Positions 22,180-33,599 of a stretch of DNA of 64,000 nt are shown piece by piece (within the stretch, counting starts at the first letter, position 1; the number at the start of each line of letters is the position of its first letter). The notes under the pieces were generated by a model. It ran no database searches, had not been told where the DNA came from, and saw nothing but the letters and a program-made list of their open reading frames with translations. The stretch is from Hymenopus coronatus (taxonomy: Eukaryota; Arthropoda; Insecta; Mantodea; Hymenopodidae): positions 435,529,921 through 435,593,920 of the forward strand of contig CM060900.1 in assembly GCA_030762935.1 (NCBI GenBank), given 5' to 3'. The translations under genes and the position numbers were made by a program.

Positions 22180-23875
22180 TTTTGTCTCTGTCTCTTATTT
22201 TACTCTTGTAAAATAATTATTTTTAGCATGCCTTATATAATTGTTTTGAGTTCTCAAATTATACAAAGTTCATTGCGGATTAGGACTTCACAGCCTATGG
22301 CATATGTGGGATTAGGACATTAGAAAGTTGACTGCACGCATTTTTTAACCCCAAAAGGGGAAAACTGACACTCCTCCACCTATAAGTAATCCTTTTCAGA
22401 CCCACCATATTATATAAGACTTTTAGTTTTTTCAAGAATGCGAGTAAAATATATAAAAATTGCTCCTATTTATATGCTGAATAGTAGAATTGGTGATCTT
22501 TGAAAGATTATCCTTATGTAAATTATCAGAAATGTAAACATATTTACATGTATAGTCAGCATTAATGCAAGAAAATGACAAAAACTATAATCATGTAACA
22601 TAGCGAAAGTGCCCTAAACTTGAAAATGGCATTACATTTCCAAAACCATTTTATAAAGGTGTTCCTTCTTAACCTTTGACACAGATAAGAAGTTATATAA
22701 ACCTCAGAAACGCCTATGATGCAACTGTTAGAGGAGATTATATCTTCAGAATCCAGGTTGTTCTTATATACACTTGGTCTGCTCACTACTATCCTGTTCA
22801 ATAGGTATTCCAGAGGAATATAAAGAACCTCCTTTTTGACAAATAGGCCAAATTTTAAGTTTGCTCACAATAATATTTCAAGTGGTGCCTTGAAACACGT
22901 TAATTGCAGTTATTAAGGCAAGGGATCACTGAAGACTGAGAGGAAGCTAATTAGAAGATAAATATTCTGATTTTTTTTCAAAGATGTATTCAGGTAGATA
23001 TTAGCTTTCAGAAAACCTGGCAGGTTTTTCACTACAACGGTTTAAATTGTACAAATAGCTTGCTTAAACTTCTTAAAAAGTATATACCAGGTGCTGAAAG
23101 AGTTTATTTTAATTCTTGTTTGTTCCATTTCAATTTTTTTGTATTTCTAATATTGGAAAAGTTGTAAAAGATTTGAAACTAAACTTGCTGATATATTTTC
23201 TAGTGACTTTGGTTTTAACCTACCGTTTATTAGTATTTCCTTTTATCTAATTGACATTTAAATGTATTAAAACTTCTTCAAATTTTTCGATAAAAATAAC
23301 AGTTTTAACAAATAATAAAATAAACATTTCATGCCAAAAGGTAATAAGTTGACACTATCTATTACCGAAAATGCATCTTTGGTACACCGATAAATTACGT
23401 CGTTACGAGCATGTTAGCTAACTTTCAGCTATTTTTAATTATCTATAGCCTTAAATATGTGTGTATAAACGGGAATACAATTATGATGTACTTGCTTCTG
23501 GTGGATATACTTAGTTTCAGTAGCGCTGAACTGCAGATGACCCGACCGAGTGGCTGCGGAAGGGTAAATATACAGTAAATGTGTCCGGCCACAGCAAAAT
23601 ATGATCTGCAGTTTAGAGAGGCTTTGCTAGCAGTTTTACAACTAAGGAAGTAACAGAGTTCGCTTTGTCATTAAAATGGCGCCAGTGAGGCTTGGTGACG
23701 TCTGCTCTCCCACAAATCACAATAAAACTGTTTAAAACGTGACTTAAGCGTTTTCGCAAAGTTAACAAAAATAGTAAGCACGCTCCATCCACATGTGCGC
23801 TTTCTAACTCACAAGTAAGCCGAGCTGCCTCTTAGCGTTAAACTCACATCACATCCTCTGCCCACTATCGCCTAT
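22180..23875. other. No gene seen
   Basis: AT-rich sequence with no clear repeat ends, RNA gene or conserved coding. A 79-codon minus frame (22562-22801) shows no known motif. Confidence 0.45.
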
Positions 23876-23879
23876 TTTT

Positions 23880-24118
23880 TATTACTTTTTTTTTTAATTA
23901 AAAATACAATTCCGGAGGCTTGCCTTTTTTCTCCATTTTTTCCAATTTCCTATATTTCCTTAGTATACCTTATTATTCATAACGTTTTCCTTTTACATAT
24001 ACGTACACAAACATAGACACATTTACAAACACAGAAACACCCATGCCCAAGGCGGGACTCGAACCCACGATCCTGTGCATCACGAAGCGCCAAAGCGAAA
24101 AACTTTCAGACACCACTT
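23880..24118 (-). repeat. SINE family 3, diverged reverse copy
   Basis: ATGCCCAAGGCGGGACTCGA with ACCCACGATCCTGTGC is the complement of a tRNA-like B-box region, also seen at 29218-29432 and 52097-52342. CACAAACATAGACACATTTA is the shared body. The far end toward 23880 differs from the other copies. Confidence 0.7.
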
Positions 24119-24130
24119 TTACGAAAGCTT

Positions 24131-24421
24131 TAGTCCCCTCCGTGGTGTAATGGTTACCATGCTAACTTTGTCTACCCAAGCTCACGGGTTCAAACCCGGC
24201 GGAGGACGATGGATTTTTTGGGCTTAAAAATCTTTAGCATGGCTTCCTTCGAGTAAAGCCGTGGGTCCCATGTTGTAGATTTACGGCACGTAAAAACTTC
24301 TCAAGCCTGATAAAGAGGTCTCTGAGCAAAATTAAGCAATCTTTCACGCCCAATATAGAATGGGACGCTGAAAACCACAGCAATTAAAGAGCGTCCATAA
24401 ATAAAATTCCATTTCATTTCA
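24131..24421 (+). repeat. SINE family 2, full length with target duplication
   Basis: The 12-mer TTACGAAAGCTT flanks the element perfectly (24119-24130 and 24422-24433). The tRNA-like head is CCTCCGTGGTGTAATGGTTA (A-box) with GGGTTCAAACCC (B-box). The body has CTTAGCATGGCTTCCTTCGA and GAGCAAAATTAAGCAATC, ending in CATTTCATTTCA. It is 291 bp and matches the copy at 51108-51397. Confidence 0.9.
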
Positions 24422-24689
24422 TTACGAAAGCTTCACTTTTTATCTTCTGCGTGTTATTTGAAATAAACATCTGCAGATATAAGTTTAATTACACATTTCG
24501 TTGTAGCTACATACAACATGAGATAGAGGAAGCCAAAATCTTTCTATGCTGACCTTGGAATTACACAGTCTTTCCATGACAACGATAAAAGATGGAATGT
24601 GTCAGCAATTTGAAAAGTGACAAAAATATTGAAAACAACAACAGGAGTATTTATGAAATGAAATGTCTGAATGACAAGAAGTTTTAAAG

Positions 24690-24987
24690 AGATGTGTAGT
24701 CTATTCTCTATTTAGTGCGTTTTTATCTCTGTTATGGTTTACCAGTTATACATAATTATAGAAATTTTGCTGGCCGTTTCTAGAAAATTCAAGATAGGCA
24801 CACACTTTAGTTGTGACTTGTATCTTAATGTGTGATATTTTAATGCAACTCGTAATAACTATTTTTGAAAAAATGAAACACATAAAATGTGTATAAGTAA
24901 AGCGTTGTTTGTGAAGCGCGATTTAGTTGTAAATGTTCGTGTTGCATTTTTATCAAACTATCCGTTGTGCTATATGCTATTCACATT

Positions 24988-25030
<43 letters not shown>

Positions 25031-25170
25031 ATGGACATTTTTTTTCAAACATTGATTTTCGGGATTCGTGTATTTCCGGTGAAATCTTGATAACGAATTT
25101 TTTAGTGGAATGCAATATCTTCTCTACCAAATTGGTAAGGAAATTACAGACACTGTAAAAGGAATAGTAT
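24690..25170 (+). repeat. Repeat B, forward copy with (CA)n
   Basis: Forward words TATGGTTTACCAGTTATACA and TTTCTAGAAAATTCAAGAT are followed by the (CA)n tract, then TTTCCGGTGAAATCTTGATA and GTGGAATGCAATATCTTCTC. The middle of the unit is diverged. Confidence 0.7.
24991..25028. repeat. (CA)n microsatellite inside repeat B
   Basis: Nineteen perfect AC units at the same relative place where other repeat B copies carry CA or GT runs. Confidence 0.95.
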
Positions 25171-25234
25171 GCAATCTCGATAACCACTCATTCGATTCTG
25201 ATGAATGATGAGAGGTAAATAGAGGACTGCACTA

Positions 25235-25965
25235 AACTACATCGATAGCCAGATCATTTAAAAGCCGGTCGCTAAGGGGAACAATTGAAATTCGGTTTTC
25301 TTTGCCTGTAAGGAGTAAACAAAAGGGAGATGAAATAAACGTATCTTCCATTTTAGAAAAGTTTAAGCGCCTTAAAATTGAAGTCAATAAATCCGAATAT
25401 CTCGAAAACGGTTAACTCTATAAAAATGTATAGGACATAACTCGTGTACTTTTAATGAGATCCACATTTTTGTGTAGTATCCATTGTCTATCGCTTACGG
25501 TCTATCAAGTCTACAAAATTTATACAAAGGTCAACAAAAATGAAGAGGTCTTTAGAGGCTATTCTCAGAAAACTCAAGATATACACTTCGTTAGTCATTA
25601 AAATATCTTAAACATGTGATATTTAAATCAAAATCTTTAGAGCCATTTTTTGAGAATATCAACATTTTCGATAACTGTCCCATGTAAAGTTCGTTGGGAT
25701 CAGGGGAATTTTCTAAATCTTCGCATTCTTGGAACATACTGAACTTAAATACCAAGTTTCGTATTTGACCGACTTTTCGTTTTTGAGCTATGATCCCACA
25801 GATACAGACACACATGGACATGATTCTTAAAATGCTTATATTGGATTCAGTGGTCTCAAAACACGTATTCCCGGTAAAATCTTGAAATCGAATCTTGGGT
25901 GGAATACAATACATTCTATATCCACTATGTACATTGTGCATACATACGTGCTAGAGAAAGTTATT
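25235..25965 (+). repeat. Repeat B, forward copy
   Basis: Matches in order AAAAGCCGGTCGCTAAGG, CGAATATCTCGAAAACGGTT, AGAGGCTATTCTCAGAAAAC, CAGATACAGACACACATGGA and GTGCTAGAGAAAGTTATT. The CA segment here is short and interrupted. Confidence 0.8.
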
Positions 25966-26099
25966 ACCATACTTCCTGTATAGGAGTGTGAGAAAAACGT
26001 AAAGAAGCAAGAAGTTTTGCGTTCGTATCACTTGAATGCATGATATGGCGGCGTGGAAGAAGCAGATAAAGTATAGTGATAAAAGGGATGATAGGGAAA

Positions 26100-26234
26100 T
26101 TCGTGGATCAAATTACTCAATCCAACCTAATGACCGAGGAGAACCAAGGAAAAATAATCAAGTTATTCGGCTCCAGATAATCGAACCCCGGACCTCTTGA
26201 ATGCAAATTACACACGTTACCTTGGCGCCACCTC
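26100..26234 (-). repeat. SINE family 4-like, degraded head
   Basis: GATAATCGAACCCCGGACCT resembles the complement of a B-box with flanking arm. The remainder is diverged from the family copies at 16567 and 53790. Confidence 0.45.
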
Positions 26235-26239
26235 ACTCT

Positions 26240-26530
26240 GTATTATGTTTATATAACAAATAAAATGTATACCTAATATATTTTCTGGGGATAGTATTTG
26301 AGTCCGGGAGAACTCTAAATATATAATTTTATGTAACTGGTAAACCATAAGAGACAGAAAGAGCTTACTACATCAACATACAATCTCTTTAAAATGCAGT
26401 CGTTTTCCAATAGATTTTCAATGCGATATTTTTTGGTAGGTATGAATCTTTCAGTACCTGTTCGTTTATTAAGGATGTCCATTAGATGTCTAAAATCCAA
26501 AATTTTAGTTTAACTTATTTTATATATCAA
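26240..26530 (-). repeat. Repeat B, reverse fragment
   Basis: ATAACAAATAAAATGTATAC, ATGTAACTGGTAAACCATAA and GAGACAGAAAGAGCTTACTA match the reverse copies. Confidence 0.7.
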
Positions 26531-26539
26531 TTAGGATTT

Positions 26540-27468
26540 TATGTGTAATACATGCACAATTTTTCGAGTAAATATTTAAATCAAATGACATTATTTTAGT
26601 TTTCTCTTTCCATTTTAGCCTTATGAAAATTCCACATGATGCAGAATTTTTTATTTTAATATTTTACAGCTAAAGTCAATAATAGTGTAAGAATAAATTG
26701 TGGAGATGAGTTCAGTTAACCTACTAGTTTAGGAGAAAGCAAATATTAAATTTGAAACATCCGATTTTTGCTTAAAATTATGACCATTTTGAGAAATGTC
26801 TAATATCCTCAAAGTATCTGGGGTGACTCCCAACATACGTGCAATGTGTAAATGCTTAGCACAAATAAATAAATAATAAATACATTTTCAACAAATATTT
26901 ATTTATAATATCATCACATCTTTACAACTAATTATGTTAAGCAAAGTTTATCTTAAGCTCATCCTGTTATTTATAAGGAGGTATATATAATGATTTATAC
27001 TGAAATACACACTCGCGTGCATGAAAATTGGCACAATGCCCTAGATTGTAAGAGTGTTTTTCTCTCCACAAGGTTTCCAAGGTAACCAAACTTTGACTCC
27101 TGTAAGCCGGTATCACTTCTGGCCTGAAAAACAAACAGGGAAATAAGAATTAATCAACGGATATTAGAATAGTTGTGAAATGTACACGGCATTGCACATC
27201 ATTTACATGAAAGAGTGCGCTATATTTGGTACATAAGCAAAAGCTAAACCAATTAAAACAAAATTCGGCATTCTAGAAAAAGGTGAGAAAGATTAATTGC
27301 ATTTTTTCGTTAAAGTAGACAACAGCTACGACATTTACACTATACGTATAACATATATTGACATTAGATCAGCTTCATATACATGAAAGGGCAGTCAAAT
27401 CTATCAGGTACCTAAGTGAATATGAATACTTCTTTTTAAAGCTCCCCCGCTTCACACCTGTGAAGAGG
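26540..27468. other. No gene seen
   Basis: AT-rich sequence with AAATAAAT words near 26865-26900. No element boundaries recognised. Confidence 0.5.
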
Positions 27469-27470
27469 TA

Positions 27471-28169
27471 CTGGGTGGAAGGGAACTTAATACATTCCTT
27501 CTAATGTGTGCTTCATAGAAGCATTACAAACAAAAGGGTCTAATAGCATTTTGTTCTTTGATCAGCCGATTTCTAAAAAATAAATGGTTTTTGTTCCAAA
27601 TTGGATACGCAATTCCACAAGAATGTACGAAGATAATAGTTTGTTACTTGTAAGATGCGTAGAGTAACGTATTTCTGACATTAGTTTCGGTAGTAATTAT
27701 GGGAGATCACACGGAGTTTCGAAACAATTAATCACCTAAAAGAATTAAGGAAATATTTTGAGCAGCTTTGCAGACGGGAAGTAACTCGGCAACCTTGCGT
27801 TGAGGTTGGTCAGTTTTCTGATCCGGCTTCTGGATGTAAACACATCGGTCGCTTGCAAACACAGCGCAGGGTGGTGTAATGTTTTGGCAGCTAACGAGCA
27901 AAACTGGCATTCTGAATGGCCTATACTCGCACGTAAAAACGGAAGGAAATCTTTCAACGTCCTAGTGAGGCGTGTTTATGAACTGACCAAATGCAAGTGA
28001 CACCCATACAACCCGCAGCGTTGCCAGCTTGTATATCTCTTGTTTTCGACAAACCTAAAATATCTCCGCAAGAAATAGTCAGAGACAAAAACGTAAGATA
28101 CAGAATGTTCTCCGAATACCGATATCTATCACTGATTTAAATTAATGCAATGACTTCCCTTCCACCCGG
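27471..28169. mobile_element. TA-flanked TIR element, Tc1/mariner-like, non-autonomous
   Basis: The left end CTGGGTGGAAGGGAACTT (27471-27488) and the complement of the right end (28152-28169) match at 15 of 18 positions. The dinucleotide TA lies immediately outside both. TA duplication is typical of Tc1/mariner elements. The 699-bp body has short frames but no recognised DDE motif. Confidence 0.65.
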
Positions 28170-28171
28170 TA

Positions 28172-29215
28172 TATGCATAAACTCTTCTCATCAGTATAAA
28201 CTCCTTTGATGGGTATTTATGTCTATTGGGGCTAGAATAACAAGCTCAATGTGCCAATTTGCATTACATGTTAATAGTAAATGTAGGAAATATTTAAGAA
28301 TTGTATCGGTTTATTTTTGGAAACTAATAACGTTACGCTCTAAAAATGCAAGAGATACTATGCAATTCCGAATTATCTAATAACCAATTTCATAAATATA
28401 TTACTTATATCTTCAATACAAAATATTCAGCTTGCTTTAGCATTCTTTCTATTTTGCCTTTTGTTTTTCTCCGGATGTCTCTAATTAAAACAGTAGCAGT
28501 TCTGCGGGCACAACGGTTTTCAGCTTCACAAATGAATATAACTTTTGTTCCTCTTGAATGGAATACACAATTCTACAAACACTTAATACAAAGGAAATGC
28601 TCAAAGTGGTCTTCACAATAATAAAACCCCAGGTTGCCAGTTGACGGTTTAGAACAAAAGATGTAAAATAAATAAATGAAATAAATACATAATTGAATGC
28701 TCTTTCATATTTAAATATAAAAATGTAGGGTTGCCATTTGTAATTTCAAAGTCGGGATGTGGTGAAACCTAAAATGTAATTAACACGAGCTTTAGGCTTC
28801 CTCCTCAGTATCTAAGTTGACGTATTTAAATTTAAATAAATTGTTATTTTAGACAGGGAGAAATATAAGAAGAACTTGCCTTTACATTAATTATTTCTGT
28901 GGTGTGTTTTACAGTTTAAAGGCAATATTGTTAAGACTTACATGTACCAGAATTAAATGACTATAGTTCTTTTTGAACTACTATAATTTAACATTTCTCT
29001 ACAGTGATCCCTTTAAATTCAACCTTGCTGGGATGTTATATCAGAATGTATTAGTATAAAAACTAATATTTAAAAGAGGCTCCAAAATTAGCAATCCAGA
29101 AAGAAACTTAAGTAAATTCACCAATACAAATAAATAACTTTTAAAAGCTGTCTTCGTTCATTTAAACTAAACTGATTGGAGTATAACACTGAAGCTGTTA
29201 TTATTTTTTTTATTT
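28172..29215. other. No gene seen
   Basis: AT-rich, with AAATAAAT words near 28665-28700. The 91-codon frame at 28346-28621 has no recognised domain. Confidence 0.45.
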
Positions 29216-29217
29216 AA

Positions 29218-29432
29218 ACAGTACCGGAGTCTGGTCAGGACTCCGGCGCTGTATCCCCTATTTATATCCCCCCCCCCTTGTATAATTACTGGTTTTAATG
29301 TTCCTTTACACAAACATATACACATTGCACAAACATATAACACTCATGCCCAAGGCGGGACACGAACCCACGATCCCCTGCCCACGAAGCACCAAAGCGA
29401 GACGCCTTAGCAAGCGTGGCCATGGGGACCGG
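29218..29432 (-). repeat. SINE family 3, full-length reverse copy
   Basis: The right end is the tRNA-like head: complement GCCGGTCCCCATGGCCACGC, then a B-box complementary to GACACGAACCCACGATCC. The left end ACAGTACCGGAGTCTGGTCA is identical in style to the copy at 52131. A short TTATTA lies at both flanks, a possible small target duplication. Confidence 0.8.
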
Positions 29433-29706
29433 CTTATTAATATAAAAATTACTTTTTATTTCTATAAGGAAAATGTGATGTTTTATTTAAACTATATAAA
29501 TAATTAATATGTAAGTGGGGTTTAACCATGCAGCTTCTTTCCAAATTGTCGGAAATCTATGATAAACGAATCTCCAGAAAATTTCTTTTTTTTTAATTTT
29601 GAAAATAAGTTTTATAATACACTTATTAAGAGCCGTTACGATTTATAGCTTTTTGCTGATATTGGCCGTGACTTCACTATTAGAAGACCTCTTGAGAAGA
29701 TTTGGA

Positions 29707-29950
29707 TATTTTTATAGTGTTTAACGCCCGCTTTTACTACTTGTGGCACCGTAGGCGATAACATTGATGATGCGTGGAATGAAGCTAGAGCACCGGTGGA
29801 ATACGATGTCGGGGGAAACCGGAGAACCCGAAGAAAACCCGCCCCTGCGCCCTTTTGTCCACCACAAATCTCACATGCGGTCGATTGGAATCGAACCCAG
29901 GCCATCTAGGTAAGAGGCGAGTGGTCTAACCACTCGGCCATGGCGTGGCC
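29707..29950 (-). repeat. SINE family 1, reverse copy with target duplication
   Basis: GAGAAGATTTGGA (29694-29706) and GAGAAGCTTTGGA (29951-29963) flank it with one mismatch. The head at the right is complementary to GGCCACGCCATGGCCGAGTG. The B-box complement is GGAATCGAACCCAGGCCATC, so this copy keeps both Pol III boxes. Confidence 0.85.
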
Positions 29951-29963
29951 GAGAAGCTTTGGA

Positions 29964-30619
29964 GAAGCAAGTTTAGCTCTTCACAATCGTTTAAATGGGG
30001 AGTATAATACCTTCAGATAATGGAACAACTAAGTTAAGTTTTATGTAGATTATAAAAATAATCAATTTTGGATGTAACACATTGGAAATGAGTTAAATTC
30101 TTTGAAATTCAAAATTCATTTAGGTATATAAAGACATCATGTAACTGTTAATTCAGAAAAGATTATGTATAATTATTACAGCCTATGGAATTCTATAAAT
30201 ACAATTTAAATTATATTTCAAATATATGTGTGTGTATGTTTATTTTATGACCTTGATTATGCGAAGCTTTATATGAAATTTTCACACTATCTACTGCCTA
30301 TTACAAACCTTGTTTCAGGTATATCATAGGTATGGGAGTGTTTACACATTTTCTAAACGTTACGAAAATAATCGTGTATCTCTACCCTATGCAAGGGTAA
30401 TCTTGTCTTTTATACATGTATGTATAGTAAATATCGTATATATTTTGCATAAATAACTCGTATGATTTAAAGCAGCGTGAAGGGTTGCTGATATTGTCGC
30501 GAATAAGGTTCTGCGACGTGGGGGATAGCTATTTGAGAGTGGTGAAAGTAAGTTAGATGGTAAAGCAATGATAACAACGGGACTTAAATTAAGCTAGTAT
30601 ATTAAGAAATATGAAATAA
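29964..30619. other. No gene seen
   Basis: AT-rich sequence; a minor GT run near 30226. Nothing recognised. Confidence 0.5.
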
Positions 30620-31500
30620 TCTGTTGGTTGCGCATGTTTGGTTTGCAAGGGTGGGGGATTGCAATCTATTCCATTAATCCTGGCCAATATCGTTCTGATT
30701 ACGGGGGTTACTAATACAAAGCCTTACCTTAAGAGATATGTCATGGCGTGTCTGGGCGAGGTGAGAGACAAAGTGGGTGGATGAGCGGTTGAGCCCGGAG
30801 CGACGCCCCAATACGCACACAACAAAGAGAGGTTTCCCGACGGTCCGGTCTATAGTCCCTTAAATAGATTTAGCGGCCCAGGGGAAGGAAGAACCGGTAG
30901 TACCGAAATTATCACCACAGGGAGAGAGTGGCAGCTCTCCCTGCACTCCCAATCCCATTTTCTCACCAACAAATCCTAACCACCCACAATTTCCTCAATT
31001 CCTCTCCTATAATTCGCTACGGGGGCCGGCTGGGCCTCGGTCAAGCCGGTCTACTAGCAGAACCCTCTCCCCTGGCGGCCGCACAGCGGGCCAATTCACC
31101 TTTACCTTTGACTGCGCGGGTCCAACAGCGGTACCGCAGCATCCTTACCTTCTAATACCGGTGAAGGGGTTTTTTAGTCGGTAGGCCCACTCTGGGAGAC
31201 CCCGACACTCCGGGCATGCCAGCCCGGGTTAGTCCTTAAGGTGGATTTTTCCCCTCCACTTGAAACTAAAAAAAAATCCCGGAAGGGCATTCCAACATGG
31301 TGGCCGTACACCTAATATGGAGAACCAACGCCCTGATAGTGGGTAGTCTTAGCAAATCAACATCGAATTAAACATTCGACATGTTCGGTGTGACGCTAAA
31401 GTGCGAAAGTGCACGTAGCCCAACGAAAGTTGGTATCATCACAAAGTCCACCAGGAGTGCCATCGGAGGAGGCTAGTCACTTCCATCCTCTTACTTAATC
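30620..31500. other. GC-rich island, unclassified
   Basis: About 0.9 kb of markedly higher GC than its surroundings, with many CpG words and small inverted pairs such as GGGCATGCCAGCCCG and CCCGGAAGGGC. A 75-codon frame at 30928-31155 has no known domain. Two explanations fit: the 5' untranslated region of a LINE whose coding part is gone, or a genuine CpG island. I could not settle which. Confidence 0.4.
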
Positions 31501-32890
31501 AGCTTATAACAAAGCTTGTATTTCTCCAAGAATATGTAAAAGGGAAATCTCAATTAATTCAGATTAAGTAACTAATTCGTAATTAATAACACAGTACTAA
31601 AACAATATAAGTTAAACTCTCACCAATGACACGCGTGTGAATATGTTGTTGAAGAAAGAATGTCTATTGTTTCTATCCATATGTCACAACTATCATAAAA
31701 CGCAGATCAGATACAGAAGTTATCCAGAATTTGAAACCAATGAACCTCTAAATTGTAGTCTCACATACAATTAGCCTGTAATTAAACATGCTATATTTTA
31801 AATAAATAAGATTACTGAAACATCTCATTTGATTAGATTACTAATTCTCAAGCAGTAGCTAACTTCTGAAAATAAGTCAATATCATTAGATTGAGGTATT
31901 ACAGATGCTAAGAGTTGATAAACACCGATTACTGTTTTTAGTAGATTAGAAGTACACAATAAATTATATTTAAATTACTTTCAAATGTACATTCCTTCGA
32001 CTCTTCAGCGCGATTGTGAAGTGAAACGATTTTAACTCCCATAAAAAGATTTTACCCTTAATATTGCAAAGTTTTACATTTGTAGAGTTAAAATTAGTAG
32101 CATATTATATCTATAGAATGGAAGCACCTTAAAACTTGATGTTAGGAATTAGATGCATCAAGGTAGGAAAAGTGAATGTGTCAGGACGTTTAAAATAACA
32201 CTGCAAAGTTACAATAGCTATTAATATCACCAGCATAAAGGTTATAAGGGGGAAAACAAATACGTGTTCTAGTAGGGGCCCAGGGGGTGTTGGTAAGTTT
32301 AGAGAAAACAAAAAAACAAAGTAATTTCTTTGTTATACAGATAAAGTGTATTGTTTATTTAACAAAATTATGTATCCAAAACTTTCAACTGTCACATCAA
32401 CACCGAAACAAAGAAAAAGAATATCCACATTAATATAAAAGCACTTTTACTACATGCCGATAAAATGGCATAAGGTCACGTTGTTTCTAAAACTCACAAG
32501 GCTAAAACACGTAATAAAAATTTTAGATCTTAACACCGTTCCTGCAACACTGAACAAGTAATCTAAGAAAGCTATTCTTGTGACGCCAGATAATATCTGA
32601 AATTTAGGAACAAACCATCAGCTTATCCAAATTTTACCAGCCAAATGTTATTTTATTTTTTGGTATAAAATGAGAAGATAAAAACTTAGCATCGCTATTA
32701 GTTCTGCTTTAATAGACGTAAAATTAAATTTGTAGCATCACTAGGAATTAAAGTGAGACGTTTTACCTACTGAACAGAAGAATAAAGTTGTCTGTACAGA
32801 AGAAATATCGTTTTCGCTTTGTTTAAATAATAAGGTACCTTGGTTATGATGATTTTGGAACGTGAAGAGTAGAAAATCACTAAAACCTGT
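31501..32890. other. No gene seen
   Basis: AT-rich DNA lying downstream, in the minus-strand sense, of the Sox-like frame. It could hold a 3' untranslated region or intron of that gene. No splice or polyadenylation signal could be assigned with confidence. Confidence 0.4.
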
Positions 32891-32898
32891 CGATGAAG

Positions 32899-33584
32899 CT
32901 ACTCTGATCCAATGGCATGCTTGGTGCGGTCTGTCTGGTCCTCAAATTGGAGTACAGTGAGGGAGAAGGAACTGACATCTGATTCGGCATCTCCTCCACG
33001 GTTGGTACACGTCGAAGGGCTGTCGCTGCAGTCTGACAAATATTTTAAGATGTGTATGGCAGACCCGAAATAGGATACGCGCTTGGATGTGCTAGGATAT
33101 AATGAGTTCATGTAGTCATCCTCGCTTCGACAAGGTAAGGGATGTAAAGTGGTGAAGCGAAGAAGCGGAACCTTCTTTGAACTACTGGAGGCGTCCTGCT
33201 GCCTGGATATCTGATGCTACCTTGTGAACGTAAGTTCGGATTCCTTCTCTGCTGGTACTTGTAGTCCGGATGCTTCTTAAACTTGTGTGTGGTTCGCTGT
33301 CTTTCGGATTCCTCGAAGTAGGGTCTTTTCTCCATCTGTGTGAGCATCCTCCACATCACTTCTAACTTCTTGGAAATCTCCGTAAAATATAGCTGAGGGT
33401 TCTCCATAGCAAACTTCCTCATCCAGACGCTCGCGAAAACCAAGAAAGCATTCGTAGGCCGCTTGATGTGGGATTCTTTCTGTGCGCTAATAGCCAAGTG
33501 ATGGTGTAGAACATCGCTGGCGGAGAGATGATGCATGCGCTGTAATTCCGGGTGTGTTGCGAACGAGTGTCCTGGCATTTCCAT
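32899..33584 (-). CDS. Divergent Sox-type HMG-box protein, frameshifted or partial
   Basis: The 5' frame (33108-33584, 158 codons) contains an HMG box at residues about 39-117. It begins HIKRPTNAFLVF, keeps ENP, EISK, the core Trp at 78 and EKRP, and ends HPDYKYQQRR. In Sox proteins this domain binds the DNA minor groove and bends it; it would act in the nucleus. The usual RPMNAFMVW signature is altered to RPTNAFLVF, including the intercalating Met and the Trp. After the box the frame turns protein-unlike. The -1 frame, open from 33216 down to 32899, reads as a plausible Ser/Thr-rich tail with DDYMNSLYPSTSK and SSFSLTVLQFEDQTD. One indel between 33216 and 33108 would join them; a pseudogene, assembly error or single exon all fit. 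A LINE remnant begins within about 40 bases of the start codon, and TTGTCTGTTCTTCAG could be a 3' splice site there. Confidence 0.65.
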
Positions 33585-33599
33585 CGCCTTTACTCGTCT

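Noticed and set aside
24131..24205. Functional tRNA gene
   Set aside because: A- and B-boxes are present but the element continues as a 291-bp SINE with a target duplication, and the arms do not pair like a tRNA.
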